DNA from: Nitratidesulfovibrio sp. SRB-5
GTDB taxonomy: Bacteria > Desulfobacterota > Desulfovibrionia > Desulfovibrionales > Desulfovibrionaceae
Direction of reading: 5' to 3'
Length of the DNA: 64,000 nucleotides
NCBI RefSeq assembly: GCF_019931275.1
Contig: NZ_JAIOTY010000001.1
Span: 496,001 to 560,000, forward strand
Shown: positions 1 to 9,533 of the stretch, one piece after another
Position numbering within the stretch: position 1 is the first letter of the stretch
How the letters are laid out: every line of letters starts with the position of its first letter
The notes under the pieces: model-generated
Told to the model about the DNA's origin: nothing
What the model saw: the letters and a program-made list of their open reading frames with translations, nothing else
Databases searched by the model: none
Position numbers and translations under genes: made by a program

Positions 1-1049
1 TCGGCGGCCATGGGCGCGGCCTTCATGGCCATGGGCATGGGCGTCACGCCCAGTATGGGCCGCAATTGCCAGTCGCGCAGGGGCGGCGGTTGCAGGGCCG
101 TGCCCGGCTCCACCGTGGCCACGGACAGGCGCGCGCCGTTCCAGTCCACGGAGCCGCCCTGGCGGATTTCCGCCTCGAAGGTGAAGCCCACGCTGCCCTT
201 GTCCGGGAAGGCCTCCAGCCGGTAGGCGGGCCGCCAGCCCGCATCGCGCAGGGTATAGGCATAGGATACCGCCAGCGGGCCGCGCGTCGGGCTTGCCAGC
301 AGCACCGTGGCCATGGGCGCCGTACGCGTCGCGCCGCCCGCGTCGTTCAATTCCTGCTCCAGCCTGTCGATGCGCGCGGCCAGCGCGGCCTGCTTGTCAC
401 GCAGGTCGGGCAGGGTGGCGTTCAGTTCCGCCAACCGCCGGGCCATCTGGGCGTCCAGCCGCTCCAGGTCGGCGGTGGGCGCGTTGGTCACCGGGGGCTT
501 GGACCACAGGGCCATGCGCGCCTCGGTGGCGGCGATGGACCCGGCCACGGACGCGGCCTCGCGCCGCAGCCCGGCCAGTTCGGCCCGCAGGCGCGCCAGG
601 CGCGGGGACTCGGTTGCGTCGGCTTCACGAATGCTTATCGATGCCACCCCGTTGCCGGGGATGGTCACGGACAGGGTGGCCGGGTCCGCCCCGGCGGGCA
701 GGGCCAGCCGGAATGCCTGACCGCCGCCGGGAGCGGCCTCCACGGACACCCGGTCTTCCACCGTGACCCGCGCGGAACGGGGGTAGAGCACCACGGACGT
801 GGGCGCGACGGGCTGCGGGTCGGCAATGCCGACGGACTGGGTGGACAGGGCGGACTGGGCGGATTGCGCGGACTGGGCGGATTGCGCGGGCACTGCCGGG
901 GCGTTCTGGGCCTGCGGGGCGGCCTGCGCCCCAAGCGGGGCTAGCAGCAGCGCGACGGCCAGGGTGGCCGACGCAATGCCGCAGGCGGGGAACGGAAACA
1001 GGGGAACTGTCGGTCGGCGCAGGGCGCCTCTGATGGTGAGTATACGCAT
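1..1049 (-). CDS. DUF4139/DUF4140 (mucoidy inhibitor MuiA-like) protein, C-terminus missing
   Basis: Partial gene cut by the left edge of the window. Reading inward from an ATG at 1049, about 349 codons are visible. A signal peptide (MRILTIRGALRRPTVPLF followed by a hydrophobic stretch ending LGAQA) leads to a short QSAQSAQSAQSA tract made of tandem repeats. Then comes the DUF4140-type N-terminal domain (VVLYPRSARVTVED), an alpha-helical coiled-coil middle (LARLRAELAGLRREAAS and a second LNATLPDLRDKQAALAARID segment), and the beginning of the DUF4139 beta region (VSYAYTLRDAGWRPAYRLEA). The family is exported or envelope-associated and its biochemical role is not established. An AGGGCAGG purine-rich site lies just before the ATG. 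The family call is good; function is unknown. Confidence 0.8.
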   Translation of the reverse strand, partial: MRILTIRGALRRPTVPLFPFPACGIASATLAVALLLAPLGAQAAPQAQNAPAVPAQSAQSAQSAQSALSTQSVGIADPQPVAPTSVVLYPRSARVTVEDRVSVEAAPGGGQAFRLALPAGADPATLSVTIPGNGVASISIREADATESPRLARLRAELAGLRREAASVAGSIAATEARMALWSKPPVTNAPTADLERLDAQMARRLAELNATLPDLRDKQAALAARIDRLEQELNDAGGATRTAPMATVLLASPTRGPLAVSYAYTLRDAGWRPAYRLEAFPDKGSVGFTFEAEIRQGGSVDWNGARLSVATVEPGTALQPPPLRDWQLRPILGVTPMPMAMKAAPMAA

Positions 1050-1419
1050 GCCTGCCCTATAGCATGTTTCGCGTGGCAGGGCGAGTGGGCAGGGCGGCAT
1101 GTGATGCCGGAAGGCGGAACAGCGGAACGGTGGGGCGTACCGGCGGAACGGCGGGCCGATGGGGCGTACCGGCGGGACGGACCGGCCGGTATGGGACGAC
1201 GGGGGGGCGGTGCGTGAGCAAGGCCGGAAGGGAATGCGCCCCGGCAAGTGTCCGGTCGCCTGCCGGAAAGGTGGCAGGTGGACAGGGGCAAATCCATCGG
1301 GAGTCGCCTTGCGCGCACTCTCGCGCACTCCTGATGCGGCAACTTTCCGGTGGGTGTCGACCCGGTCTCCGTGCTGCGGCGGGCATTGGCCGTTTCGACG
1401 CGGTAGCCCGGCGTAGCGG
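1050..1419. other. Intergenic region with 29-bp direct repeat
   Basis: No convincing gene is present. The region lies upstream of the minus-strand DUF4139 gene and downstream of the minus-strand cupin. It contains a direct repeat beginning TGGGGCGTACCGGCGG at 1131 and again at 1160 (period 29 bp) within a GC-rich run. CTATAG just upstream of the DUF4139 start resembles a -10 element but has no clear -35 partner. Confidence 0.5.
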
Positions 1420-1842
1420 CTACCCGGCTGCGGGGTCCAGCAGGTCGGTGTCGTCGTGGGCGTAGGGCGGGGCGCAGCAGCACAGCACCAGCAGCGGCAC
1501 GTCCCCGGTGTTGGCGATGCGGTGCGGCGTGCCGGGGGCGATGTGCACGGTGTCGCCCGGCCCCACGGCAAAGCTGGCATCGCCCAGGGTCATCAGCCCC
1601 TGTCCGGCGGTGACGTGGTACAGTTCCTCGCTCTGCGGGTGGCGGTGCAGCAGGGTGACGCAGCCGGGCGGCACCTTCGCCTCGGCCAGCGACTGGTTGC
1701 GGTTGCCGTGCACGGCGGGGTGCATCAGTTCGCGGATGATGGACCCGTCGCGGGTGACGTAGGGCGCGACGTCGGCGCGGGCCGTGACGGTGGCTGCGGG
1801 GGCGCCGTGGGCGGCAGGGGCGGTGGCATTGGGGCGGGACAT
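1420..1842 (-). CDS. Cupin-domain protein
   Basis: A 140-residue protein with one cupin barrel. The first cupin motif is seen as HRHPQSEELYHVTAGQG (metal-binding His-His-Glu positions present). The second is PGDTVHIAPGTPHRIANTGD with its His. Single-domain cupins of this size bind a metal and either act as small sugar or acid isomerases/dioxygenases or simply bind ligand; the sequence does not decide which. The start at 1842 was chosen because AAGGAG sits six bases upstream, and translation further upstream runs into Pro/Arg-rich sequence without family features. A near C-terminal CCC run (VLCCCAPPYAHDD) is unusual for the fold. It is followed on the same strand by the DUF4139 gene after 370 bases, so co-transcription is doubtful. 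Confidence 0.85.
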   Translation of the reverse strand: MSRPNATAPAAHGAPAATVTARADVAPYVTRDGSIIRELMHPAVHGNRNQSLAEAKVPPGCVTLLHRHPQSEELYHVTAGQGLMTLGDASFAVGPGDTVHIAPGTPHRIANTGDVPLLVLCCCAPPYAHDDTDLLDPAAG

Positions 1843-2035
1843 GCGGCTCCTTGGGCTGCCGTGGGCGGCGTTCATATGCGTGCGGGGGGGGGGGCAGTGT
1901 TCGTTCCGGGGCAGGTCGTCAGGTGCTCGCGCACCCGAAACAAGGCGCCCCGGCCCACGGTCCTCGAAAGTCCTCATGGAGCCGGGGCGCATGCATCCGG
2001 TCGTGCCATCGTCATGCCCGATGGGGCACGGCGCG

Positions 2036-4459
2036 TCAGTACAGCTGCTTCAGCAGGTCTTCCGCGCTCTTGGTGTCGTCGTCGCCCCGGTGTACCGGGT
2101 CGCCCGCCGTGGAGGTGGGCTGGGTGCCCAACTGGAACGGCAGCAGGTAGCTGGTCTCGGAGCCCGGCCCGGCGATCTGCCCGGTCTTGCCGTCCACGCG
2201 CACCATGACGATGCCGGGGGGCATGGGGAAGTCGTCCGCAGGGTACTTGGGCTCCACCACCTTGCGGTAGTCCACGAAGATGGGCAGCGCGGCGCGCCCG
2301 CCGGTTTCGAACTTGCCCATGGGCGCCACCTGGTCGAAGCCCACGTAAACGGCGGTGACCAGATGCGGGGTGTAGCCGATGAACCACGCGTCGCGTTCGT
2401 CGTTGGTGGTGCCGGTCTTGCCCGCCAGGGGCTTGCCCAGCACCTTGGCCTTGGTGGCCGTGCCGTCCTGCACCACTTCCTTCATCAGGGTGGCCATGAT
2501 GAAGGCGTTCTGCGGGCTGAGCACCTCGCGCACGTCGGGCTTGGATTCGAACAGCGTTTCGCCCCAGGCATCGCCGATGGAATGGATGAACCGGCGCTTG
2601 GCCACGCGCCCTTCGGCGGCAAAGGCGGTGTACGCCTCGGCCATGTTGATGGGCGAAACCGCCACCGCCCCCAGGCTGACGGAAAGCTCGTTGGGGAACG
2701 GCCCTTCCAGCCCCAGCGCCGTGGCCCGCTCGATGACGGCGGGTATGCCGATCTTCTGGGCCACGCGGATGGTGCACAGGTTGCGCGACTTGGCCAGCGC
2801 CGTGCGCAGCAGGGTGGGGCCGTAGAACACGCCTTCGAAGTTTTCCGGCCGCCAGATCTTGTCGGTGTACTCGTTCAGGTACACGAAGGGCGCATCCAGC
2901 ACCACCGACCCGGCGGTAAAGCCGTGGTCCATGGCGGCGGAATACACGATGGGCTTGAACGACGAGCCGGGCTGGCGCCTGGCCTGGATGGCCCGGTTGA
3001 ACTGGCTGTCGCTGAAGCTGTAGCCCCCCACCAGGGCCAGTACGTCGCCGGTGTCCGGCTCTATGGTCACCACGGCGCCCTGCACGTCGGGGTACTGTTC
3101 CAGCGAAAGCTGGATCACCCCGGCCTGCGAGACCAGCGAGGGGTTGTAGCTGGCGGCCTTGCCGTCGGCCCCCAGGGCGGAAACCCACACCACGTCGCCC
3201 ACGTCCAGCACCTTCTTGGCGTCCTTGACGGCGGCCACGTTTTCGGGGGCGTAGCGGATGTCCGGGGTGCGGCACCAGGCCATGGACTTCACGTCGATGA
3301 AGCCCCGGTAGCCGCCCAGGCGCACTTCCGCGCCCTGCGGCACCACCTTGGTCACCAGCGCCCGCGCCCATGCGCCATCGGCCAGCGCGGCGGGGGTGAA
3401 GTTTTCGTGCTTCAGGAAGGCGTCGTATTCCGTGGGCTTCAGCCGTTGCAGCGGCCCGCGCCAGCCGTGGCGGTGCGAGGCGTCGTTAAGCCCGTTGCGC
3501 AGGGCCTTTTCCGCCGCGGACTGGTGCAGCGGCTCCATGCTGGTGCGCACGTGCAGGCCCAGTTCGTAGATGGCGTCCTCGCCGTAGCGGTCCACCTTCA
3601 GGCCCAGGCGCTTGACGTTGGCCTCGCTGAAGAAGTCGATGAGCTGGCGGCGCACCTCTTCAAGGTACCACGCGCCCTCGCGCCAGCCGCTGTCGTCCAT
3701 GGACCGGTACACCAGCGGCTGGGCCACGGCCTCGTCGTATTCGGCGCGGTTGATCCAGCCCAGGTCCAGCATGCGGTGCAGCACGTACATCTGGCGCTGC
3801 CTGGTGGCGTCCGGATCGCGGAAGGGGTTGTACTTCGAGGGGGCCTGCGGCAGCCCGCCGATCACCGCCGCCTCGGCCAGCGACAGTTCGTTGACGTGCT
3901 TGCCGAAGTAGGTGCGCGCCGCCGCCTCCACCCCGTAGGCGCCGCCGCCGAGGTATATCTGGTTCAGGTAGATGGTGAGGATTTCGTCCTTGCTCAGGTA
4001 TTTTTCCAGCCTGTAGGCAAGGATGGCTTCCTTTATCTTGCGCTCGTAGCTCTTTTCGGAGGTCAGCAGCAGGCGCTTGACGATCTGCTGGGTGATGGTG
4101 CTGCCGCCCTGCTTGATGGACCCCGCCTGCATGTTCTTGAGGAACGCGCGGAAGATGGCGATGGGGTCGATGCCCTCGTGCCGGTAGAAGCCGTCGTCCT
4201 CGGCGGCCAGAAAGGCCTGGGGCACGCGGGGCGACATCTTGTCCAGCGGCGCGAGAAAGCGCTTTTCACGGTAGAAATAGCCCATCACGCTGCCGTCGCG
4301 GGCATACACGGTGGTGACGAGGGGGGGGCGGTAGTCGGCGATGCGGGTGAAGCTGGGCAGGTCGTGCGAGGCCCAGACCACCAGCATGGCGGCAAGCCCG
4401 GCCGCGGCGGCAATGCCAAGCGCGCCGACGATGCCGAGGGTGAGCAGCAGTTTTTTCAT
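2036..4459 (-). CDS. mrcA: Penicillin-binding protein 1A (bifunctional peptidoglycan synthase)
   Basis: An 807-residue class A penicillin-binding protein that polymerises lipid II and cross-links stem peptides at the outer face of the inner membrane. One N-terminal membrane anchor (about residues 5-29) is followed by a GT51 transglycosylase domain with the catalytic EDDGFYRHEGID motif (about residues 87-98) and GGSTITQQIVK. The transpeptidase domain has all three active-site motifs: SSFK (about residue 500), SRN, and KTGT (about 680). An OB-like insert lies between the two enzymatic domains, as usual for PBP1A. The ATG start at 4459 begins MKKLLLTLG, a good anchor start. The gene is 11 bases downstream of the YkgJ-type gene on the same strand, so the two are probably co-transcribed, together with the glycosyltransferase upstream. 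Confidence 0.95.
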   Translation of the reverse strand: MKKLLLTLGIVGALGIAAAAGLAAMLVVWASHDLPSFTRIADYRPPLVTTVYARDGSVMGYFYREKRFLAPLDKMSPRVPQAFLAAEDDGFYRHEGIDPIAIFRAFLKNMQAGSIKQGGSTITQQIVKRLLLTSEKSYERKIKEAILAYRLEKYLSKDEILTIYLNQIYLGGGAYGVEAAARTYFGKHVNELSLAEAAVIGGLPQAPSKYNPFRDPDATRQRQMYVLHRMLDLGWINRAEYDEAVAQPLVYRSMDDSGWREGAWYLEEVRRQLIDFFSEANVKRLGLKVDRYGEDAIYELGLHVRTSMEPLHQSAAEKALRNGLNDASHRHGWRGPLQRLKPTEYDAFLKHENFTPAALADGAWARALVTKVVPQGAEVRLGGYRGFIDVKSMAWCRTPDIRYAPENVAAVKDAKKVLDVGDVVWVSALGADGKAASYNPSLVSQAGVIQLSLEQYPDVQGAVVTIEPDTGDVLALVGGYSFSDSQFNRAIQARRQPGSSFKPIVYSAAMDHGFTAGSVVLDAPFVYLNEYTDKIWRPENFEGVFYGPTLLRTALAKSRNLCTIRVAQKIGIPAVIERATALGLEGPFPNELSVSLGAVAVSPINMAEAYTAFAAEGRVAKRRFIHSIGDAWGETLFESKPDVREVLSPQNAFIMATLMKEVVQDGTATKAKVLGKPLAGKTGTTNDERDAWFIGYTPHLVTAVYVGFDQVAPMGKFETGGRAALPIFVDYRKVVEPKYPADDFPMPPGIVMVRVDGKTGQIAGPGSETSYLLPFQLGTQPTSTAGDPVHRGDDDTKSAEDLLKQLY

Positions 4460-4470
4460 GGGGGTGCGCG

Positions 4471-5301
4471 TTACAACGTTTCCGGCCCGTCGTCCAGAGC
4501 GCCCGGTTTGCCGGGCCGGGGCGGCCTGCGGCGGCCACGGGGGGCGGTGCGGGGATCAGGGATGGGCTGGGGTTTGGGCAGGGGGGCCGCGCCGGTGGAA
4601 GCCGGGGCGGCGGGGGCATCGACATCATTGGGTGCGGCGTCAGCCGGAGCCGCAAAGGGCAGCCCGGCCTCGAAGGCGTCCAGCGGGGTCAGGCCCCAGG
4701 CCAGGCGCAGGCGCCCGAACAGCAGGCGGACGTCCTTTTCCGTCAGGTGCACGGCGGCCAGCACGCCGGACAGGGTACGCCCTTCGCGTACGACCACACA
4801 GTGGTCCGGGGTGAACAACGTGATGCGCTCGCCGCGCATCCACAGCGGAAACAGGCGACAGTACCAGGGCCGCACCTCGCGCGGAAGGCGGCAGCCCTCC
4901 GTACCCAGAAAGGCGCAGTCGCCCCGGCGGTCCACCGCCAGGCGCAGGTGTTCGCCGTGCAGGGGGAACAGGGCCTCCACGGCGGCTTCCTCGCCGGGGA
5001 ACAGGCGCTTCATGCCGTCCACGAAGGGGCGGGTGTTGCGTTCGGTGGCAAAGCCCCCCACGTGGTCGCACCATTCCACGATGCGCTCCCATTCCGAGCG
5101 GGACAGGGGGAAGCAGAATTCCTCCTCGCCGGGGGTGGTGGAGCAGCAGGTGGTCCCCTGCGCAGCGCAACGGGCGCAGGCCGAAGGATCGGGCGCGGGG
5201 GCGTCCCGTCTGGCATGGGGCCGGGCATGGGGCCTTGCGCAGGGGGTGCCCGTCGTGCCCGTTGTATCGGGCGTTTTGGGGGTGCGGGGTGCGCGTGCCA
5301 T
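4471..5301 (-). CDS. YkgJ-family cysteine-cluster protein
   Basis: A 276-residue protein of the YkgJ / Fe-S oxidoreductase-like zinc- or iron-chelating family (UPF0153). The signature cysteines are CARCAAQGTTCC near residue 41, a further FCFPLS, and a C-terminal-side set GCRLPREVRPWYCRLFPLW. These are the CxxCxxxxxxCC and GCxL...RPxxCRxFP motifs of the family. The last 80 residues are Pro/Ala-rich and probably disordered. The start ATG at 5301 lies two bases beyond the TGA (5303) of the upstream glycosyltransferase, so translation is likely coupled. Biological role is not established for the family; metal binding is inferred from the cysteines. Confidence 0.85.
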   Translation of the reverse strand: MARAPRTPKTPDTTGTTGTPCARPHARPHARRDAPAPDPSACARCAAQGTTCCSTTPGEEEFCFPLSRSEWERIVEWCDHVGGFATERNTRPFVDGMKRLFPGEEAAVEALFPLHGEHLRLAVDRRGDCAFLGTEGCRLPREVRPWYCRLFPLWMRGERITLFTPDHCVVVREGRTLSGVLAAVHLTEKDVRLLFGRLRLAWGLTPLDAFEAGLPFAAPADAAPNDVDAPAAPASTGAAPLPKPQPIPDPRTAPRGRRRPPRPGKPGALDDGPETL

Positions 5302-5302
5302 G

Positions 5303-7093
5303 TCAGTAGGCTCCGGAGCCGGAGTTGGGCCAATGGCCGTTGAAGCCGCGCAGCACCACCACCCAGAACGTGCGCCCCGGCTTGCCCCGGTGGGTGGACT
5401 GGTAGTTGGTGACCTGCACGGATTCGAACATTTCTTCGAGCTGCGGTGGCATCCTTGGCCCGTCGCGGCGCACCAGCACGGCGTCCCAGCCTACCTTGTC
5501 GGTGGGGGCGGGCCAGATGTCGTACTGGCTCATGCGGCGGCCGAAGTCGGCGCAGTAGGTCACCGGCTGGCCGGGTGCGTAGAACGCCAGCGAGGCGGTC
5601 ATGTCGTAGGCGTCGGAAAAGAAGAACACCCGGTCCGGGTCGGGCAGTTGCCGACGCACCTCGTCGAGGTGCTCGCCAAGGTCGGCCCAACCCTTTAGGC
5701 GGGTTGCGGGGTTGTACTGCGGCGGCAGGGGCAGCGCATCCTGCGCGTGCACCAGGCCGAAGGTCAGCACGCCCAGCACCGCCCACACGGGCACCAGCCT
5801 GCGCCATACGGTGGTGTGCGTCCCCGCCGCGAGCAGGACGGCGTCGCGGCGGCGGGCGGCGACGAGGTCGGCCAGGCAGCACGCGGCCAGCATGATGCCC
5901 GCCACGTAGCTCATGGCGGGCCAGTTGGGGTAGATGCGGGTATGCAGGCTCCACAGGGTCATGCCGCCCCACAGGGGCCAGAACCCGGCGGCCAACAGGA
6001 TGTCGCGGCGCAGTCGGTCCGGATCGCAACCTGCGCCGATGGGGGCAGTGGGCACGGAAGGGGTGCCCGGTACGGAAGCCATGCCGCCGCCCCCGGCTCC
6101 GTTCCTGCCGCCGGGCGCGTGCCCGGAGCAGGCGTTGCGCAGGGCGCGCCAGCCGCCCACCAGCATCAGGCCCAGCCACCACGGGGTGATGATGCCCGCC
6201 TGCGCGCCCAGATGTTCGGGCAGGCGGTCCGGGGTCAGAAAGGTCTTGGCGGCCTTGCCCGCCACCCCGGCCAGGGTGGCCACGTGGCGGAAGCTGACCC
6301 AGTCGTTGGAAATGTTCCAGGCCAGGATGGGCAGCATGCCCACGGCGGAACCGGCCAGCATCACCGCCAGCACCCGCCAGGCCACGCCGCGCGCCAGCAG
6401 GTCGTGGCGCGCAAGGCCCCACAGCCACAGCACGGCCACGCCCGCCATGGCCAGCATCATGTACTTGGCCAGCACGCCCAGGGCCATGCACGCGAACAGC
6501 AGCACGTAGGGGGTGCGGCCACGCGGCTCGCGCGAGATCCAGTGCAGGCAGAACAGCGCGCCCGCCCAGCACAGCAGCAGGGGGCTGTCGGTGGTCATCA
6601 GCACGCCCGATGCAATGAACAGCGGGGTGGTGTTGGCAACGAACAGGGTCAACACGCCCAGCGCGGGTGCGCGGAACAGCCGGGCAACACCGAGATACAG
6701 CAGTGTCTGGGCCAGCGCGGCATTGACCACCGCGCCCATGCGCACGCCGGTTTCCGTGTCGCCCAGCAGGGCCGTCCACCCGTGGATGAGCCAGGCGATG
6801 AGCGGCCCCTTGGAATAGTAGGAAAGCTGCAACCTGCGCGACCAGTCCCAGTACTGCGATTCGTCCTGCACCAGATCCAGCTGGCCGGAGATCACGAACC
6901 ACAGCCGCACCAGGGTGGTGACGGCAATGATTGCGCCCGCGCACAGGGCGGGGTTGCGTTCCCAGATGGGGGCCGCGGGCAGGCCCAATGGCGCGGGAGC
7001 GGCGCCGGAGCGCGCGCCGTGGCTGCCGTGGCTGCCGGTGTCGGCGGCATTGGCGGAAGGGCGGAATTCGGGCCGGTGTATGGATGCGGACAT
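5303..7093 (-). CDS. Glycosyltransferase family 39 (ArnT/PMT-like) membrane protein
   Basis: A 596-residue polytopic membrane protein. The N-terminal DESQYWDWSRR motif (acidic pair after the first membrane helix) and YYSKGPLIAWLIHGW are typical of ArnT/PMT_2 glycosyltransferases, which transfer a sugar from a polyprenyl-phosphate donor to an acceptor on the periplasmic side. At least ten hydrophobic helices follow, and the C-terminus (last about 150 residues) is a soluble periplasmic domain. I start it at ATG 7093 (MSASIHRPEF) because upstream frame is Pro/Arg-rich shadow sequence; the ribosome site there is weak. The acceptor could be lipid A, a protein or another glycolipid and cannot be read from the sequence. 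It heads a minus-strand run with the YkgJ protein and PBP1A, suggesting an envelope role. Confidence 0.85.
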   Translation of the reverse strand: MSASIHRPEFRPSANAADTGSHGSHGARSGAAPAPLGLPAAPIWERNPALCAGAIIAVTTLVRLWFVISGQLDLVQDESQYWDWSRRLQLSYYSKGPLIAWLIHGWTALLGDTETGVRMGAVVNAALAQTLLYLGVARLFRAPALGVLTLFVANTTPLFIASGVLMTTDSPLLLCWAGALFCLHWISREPRGRTPYVLLFACMALGVLAKYMMLAMAGVAVLWLWGLARHDLLARGVAWRVLAVMLAGSAVGMLPILAWNISNDWVSFRHVATLAGVAGKAAKTFLTPDRLPEHLGAQAGIITPWWLGLMLVGGWRALRNACSGHAPGGRNGAGGGGMASVPGTPSVPTAPIGAGCDPDRLRRDILLAAGFWPLWGGMTLWSLHTRIYPNWPAMSYVAGIMLAACCLADLVAARRRDAVLLAAGTHTTVWRRLVPVWAVLGVLTFGLVHAQDALPLPPQYNPATRLKGWADLGEHLDEVRRQLPDPDRVFFFSDAYDMTASLAFYAPGQPVTYCADFGRRMSQYDIWPAPTDKVGWDAVLVRRDGPRMPPQLEEMFESVQVTNYQSTHRGKPGRTFWVVVLRGFNGHWPNSGSGAY

Positions 7094-7432
7094 GCGCGCG
7101 AAAATGACCTGTGGGGATTGATGATGATGGAAGCCGGCAGGGCGGGCAGGGCCGCGTGCCGGGAAGCGTGGCTGGCTTGAATCGTCGTGGTCCGAGCCGC
7201 GCTGGCGTGAACCGTTGCGGCACGAATGGCTCCGGATCGGTGCCGCTGGGAATGTAGCCTCTCGGAGGGGGGGTGTCCAGAAGGGGGGATGCGGCGGTGC
7301 CAGCCGATGCCGGGGAGAGGCCGGGAGAGACCGGGATGGACACGCCCGTGGGACCGGCATGCGGACGGGCGGAGCGTACCCCTGCGGCGGCGGAACGTTC
7401 GTTCGGATATCCGCCGCCGCAAGGGGGGTGCG
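7094..7432. other. Intergenic region, GC-rich hairpin
   Basis: No gene is seen. A strong inverted repeat at 7379-7426 (arms CCCCTGCGGCGGCGGA and its complement with one bulged A) lies immediately after the stop of the aldehyde-dehydrogenase-like gene on the minus strand. It lacks a U tract but may act as a terminator or 3-prime stabilising hairpin. Confidence 0.5.
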
Positions 7433-8932
7433 TTACTTGTACAACCGCTTGAGCACCTTCAGCTTCAGGTCGGAGCCGGGTGCGAAGCGCAGGGGGATGT
7501 CGAAGAAGTTGGACCCCACGGCTGTCGCGCGCGGTGCGGAGAAGGTGGCCAGCCCGGCGGGGCCCGCCATGGCGCCGTGCCCGGTTTCGCCAACGCCCCC
7601 CTGCGGCAGGCGCGGGTTGGCGAGGTGGGTGGCCGCGTCGTTGATCAGCACTGCCCCGGCGCGGGTGGTTTCCATCAGCCGTTCGCCGCGCGCGTGGGCG
7701 GTGGTGAAGGCGTACAGCGCGGTGAGCGCGGGCAACCCGGCCAGAAAGGCCGTGGCCTCGTCCAGCCGGGTGTAGGGGCGCACCACCAGCACGGGGCCGA
7801 AGCCTTCCTCGCGCAGCACGGGGCTGTCATCGGGCACGTCGGTCAGCAGGGTGGGCGGCACGTACAGGGAGGCCCTGTCAGGTTGATTGGCCGCATCGCC
7901 GGGGCCGAAGGGCAGGGCGCGCCCGATGGCCAGCCGTTCCGCCTGGCGCGCGAACCCGGCGGCGGAGACCATGCGGCCAAAGTCCGCGCTGGTGCGCGGC
8001 TGCGGGCCGAAGGCGCGTTCCAGTTCGGTGCGCAACGCGTCCAGCACGCGGTCCAGCACGGTGCGCTGCACCAGCAGCACGTCGGGCGCGGCGCGCAGTT
8101 GCCCGGCATGCAGGAACTTGGCCCACACGATGCGCCGGGCGGCCATGGCCATGTCCGCATCGCCGTGCACCAGCGCGGCGGACGGTCCGCCGGTGATGGC
8201 GGCATACGGGGTCAGCGTGGGGGCGGCCAGCGCGGCGATGGTCCGCGCTCCGCGCGCGTCGCCGTCGTACCACACGAAATCGGGCGCGGTGGCCAGCAGG
8301 GCCTCGTCCGTTTCCGCGCCGCCGCCGACCACGGCCACATGCTCCGGCTCGAAATACTGGCGCACCATCCGGGCCACCATTTCCGCCGTGGCCGGTGCTT
8401 CCGCCGAGGGGCGCAGCACCACGGCATTGCCCGCGCCCATGGCGTCGGCCAGGGGCACCAGCAGGCTGCGGAACGGGTCGGCCCAGTGGGCGTAGGCCGC
8501 GACCCGGCCCAGCGGCTGACGGCGCACGTAGCTGCGCGCCTTGAACTGCCCCAGCGACGGCAGCACCCGCCGCCCGCCGCAGAAGCCGGGCACGGCCTTG
8601 ATCAGCCAGTCGATCTCGTGCAGCACGGGCACCACCTCGCGCACCAGAAAAGGGTGCTCCGGGCGGCCATAGTCGGCGCGGATGGCATCGGCCAGACGGT
8701 CGCGGTAGCCCTGCACGCCTTCGCGCAGGCGACGCAGGGCGTCCACCCGCGCGCCGGAGGGCAGCACCGCGCCCGAGGCGATGAACGCCTTCTGGCGGGC
8801 GGCCAGCGCGGCCATGTCCTCACCGATGACCGAGGGGCCGGTGGCGGAAGAGCCGGTGGGCGCGGTGGCGGTGACTGCGTCGGCGTGCGGTACGGAGGAG
8901 GGGGCAGCGGACGGGGCGGCGGATTGGGTCAT
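7433..8932 (-). CDS. Aldehyde dehydrogenase-fold protein lacking catalytic residues (predicted pseudoenzyme)
   Basis: A 499-residue member of the ALDH superfamily, closest in layout to class 3 / coniferyl-aldehyde type enzymes. The fold is intact: NAD-domain stretch DAMGAGNAVVLRPSA, the EEGFGPVLVV motif, GAVLINDAATH, and a family-typical C-terminus. All three catalytic positions are replaced. The Asn of WNYPF is Ala (W150-A151-D-P-F). The general-base Glu of ELGGK is Ile (I246-T-G-G-P). The nucleophile Cys of GQTCIAPD is Arg (G-Q-L-R280-A-A-P-D). The reading frame is otherwise clean, so this is not simple decay. An AAGGAG ribosome site precedes ATG 8932. Redox catalysis on aldehydes is therefore unlikely; a structural or regulatory role, or a different chemistry, is possible. 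Confidence 0.85.
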   Translation of the reverse strand: MTQSAAPSAAPSSVPHADAVTATAPTGSSATGPSVIGEDMAALAARQKAFIASGAVLPSGARVDALRRLREGVQGYRDRLADAIRADYGRPEHPFLVREVVPVLHEIDWLIKAVPGFCGGRRVLPSLGQFKARSYVRRQPLGRVAAYAHWADPFRSLLVPLADAMGAGNAVVLRPSAEAPATAEMVARMVRQYFEPEHVAVVGGGAETDEALLATAPDFVWYDGDARGARTIAALAAPTLTPYAAITGGPSAALVHGDADMAMAARRIVWAKFLHAGQLRAAPDVLLVQRTVLDRVLDALRTELERAFGPQPRTSADFGRMVSAAGFARQAERLAIGRALPFGPGDAANQPDRASLYVPPTLLTDVPDDSPVLREEGFGPVLVVRPYTRLDEATAFLAGLPALTALYAFTTAHARGERLMETTRAGAVLINDAATHLANPRLPQGGVGETGHGAMAGPAGLATFSAPRATAVGSNFFDIPLRFAPGSDLKLKVLKRLYK

Positions 8933-9533
8933 GGCACACTCCTTGGCGGACGTTCCGGTACGGGGCGGATGCGCCCCGCCCGATACGCGGGGTTCGGGGG
9001 ACGGCTGGCGGCTGGCCGGGACGCGGGGTGCCCGATGGCGACTGGACGACTGGGCGACAGTGCGTCTGGCGACTGGGCGACTGGGGCGCCGGAAGTGCCC
9101 GCGTGTCTGGCCCTGTCTGGTTCTTCACGGGCCGGGCCCATTCTTCACGGTCCGGTCCGATCCGGGCTGATCCGGGCAGACCCGGTCAGACCCGGGCAGG
9201 GCAAAGACGGTGGCGCGCGTCCGGTACGGTCCGCCATTGTGTACTGATAACGCATCCCCTGTCGCCGCGCCAGTGGGGGCGGCGAGGAAACACCCCCGCG
9301 ACCGCCTTGACAGCTTGCCTCTTGCGGTGCAGGGTAAACTGGCCTTCGTGCGGCCCGGCGCCTGGAGTCTGCTGTTCTGCAAGCAGCCAATGGCGCTGAC
9401 GGGGCCGGTCACTGCGGGCGCATGCGACACCGCTTGCGCCCCTTCGGCGTGCCCGTGGCACGGCGCGACGCACGTGCCCCTTTCCCCATGCCGCGCGGAT
9501 GCCGCAATGATCCGTTCAGGGAGAGTTCTCACC
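8933..9533. other. Long intergenic region with degenerate short tandem repeats
   Basis: This divergent spacer between the ALDH-like gene (minus) and the FAD protein (plus) holds no convincing gene. It is filled with short imperfect repeats: GACTGGGCGACTGG-type units around 9040-9085 and GATCCGGGC / AGACCCGG units around 9158-9200. A TTGACA at 9307 could be a -35 element for the FAD gene, but no well-spaced -10 is seen. Confidence 0.5.

Noticed and set aside
1784-5698. Open frame of about 1300 codons on the plus strand opposite PBP1A
   Set aside because: Antisense shadow; PBP1A on the minus strand has all catalytic motifs.
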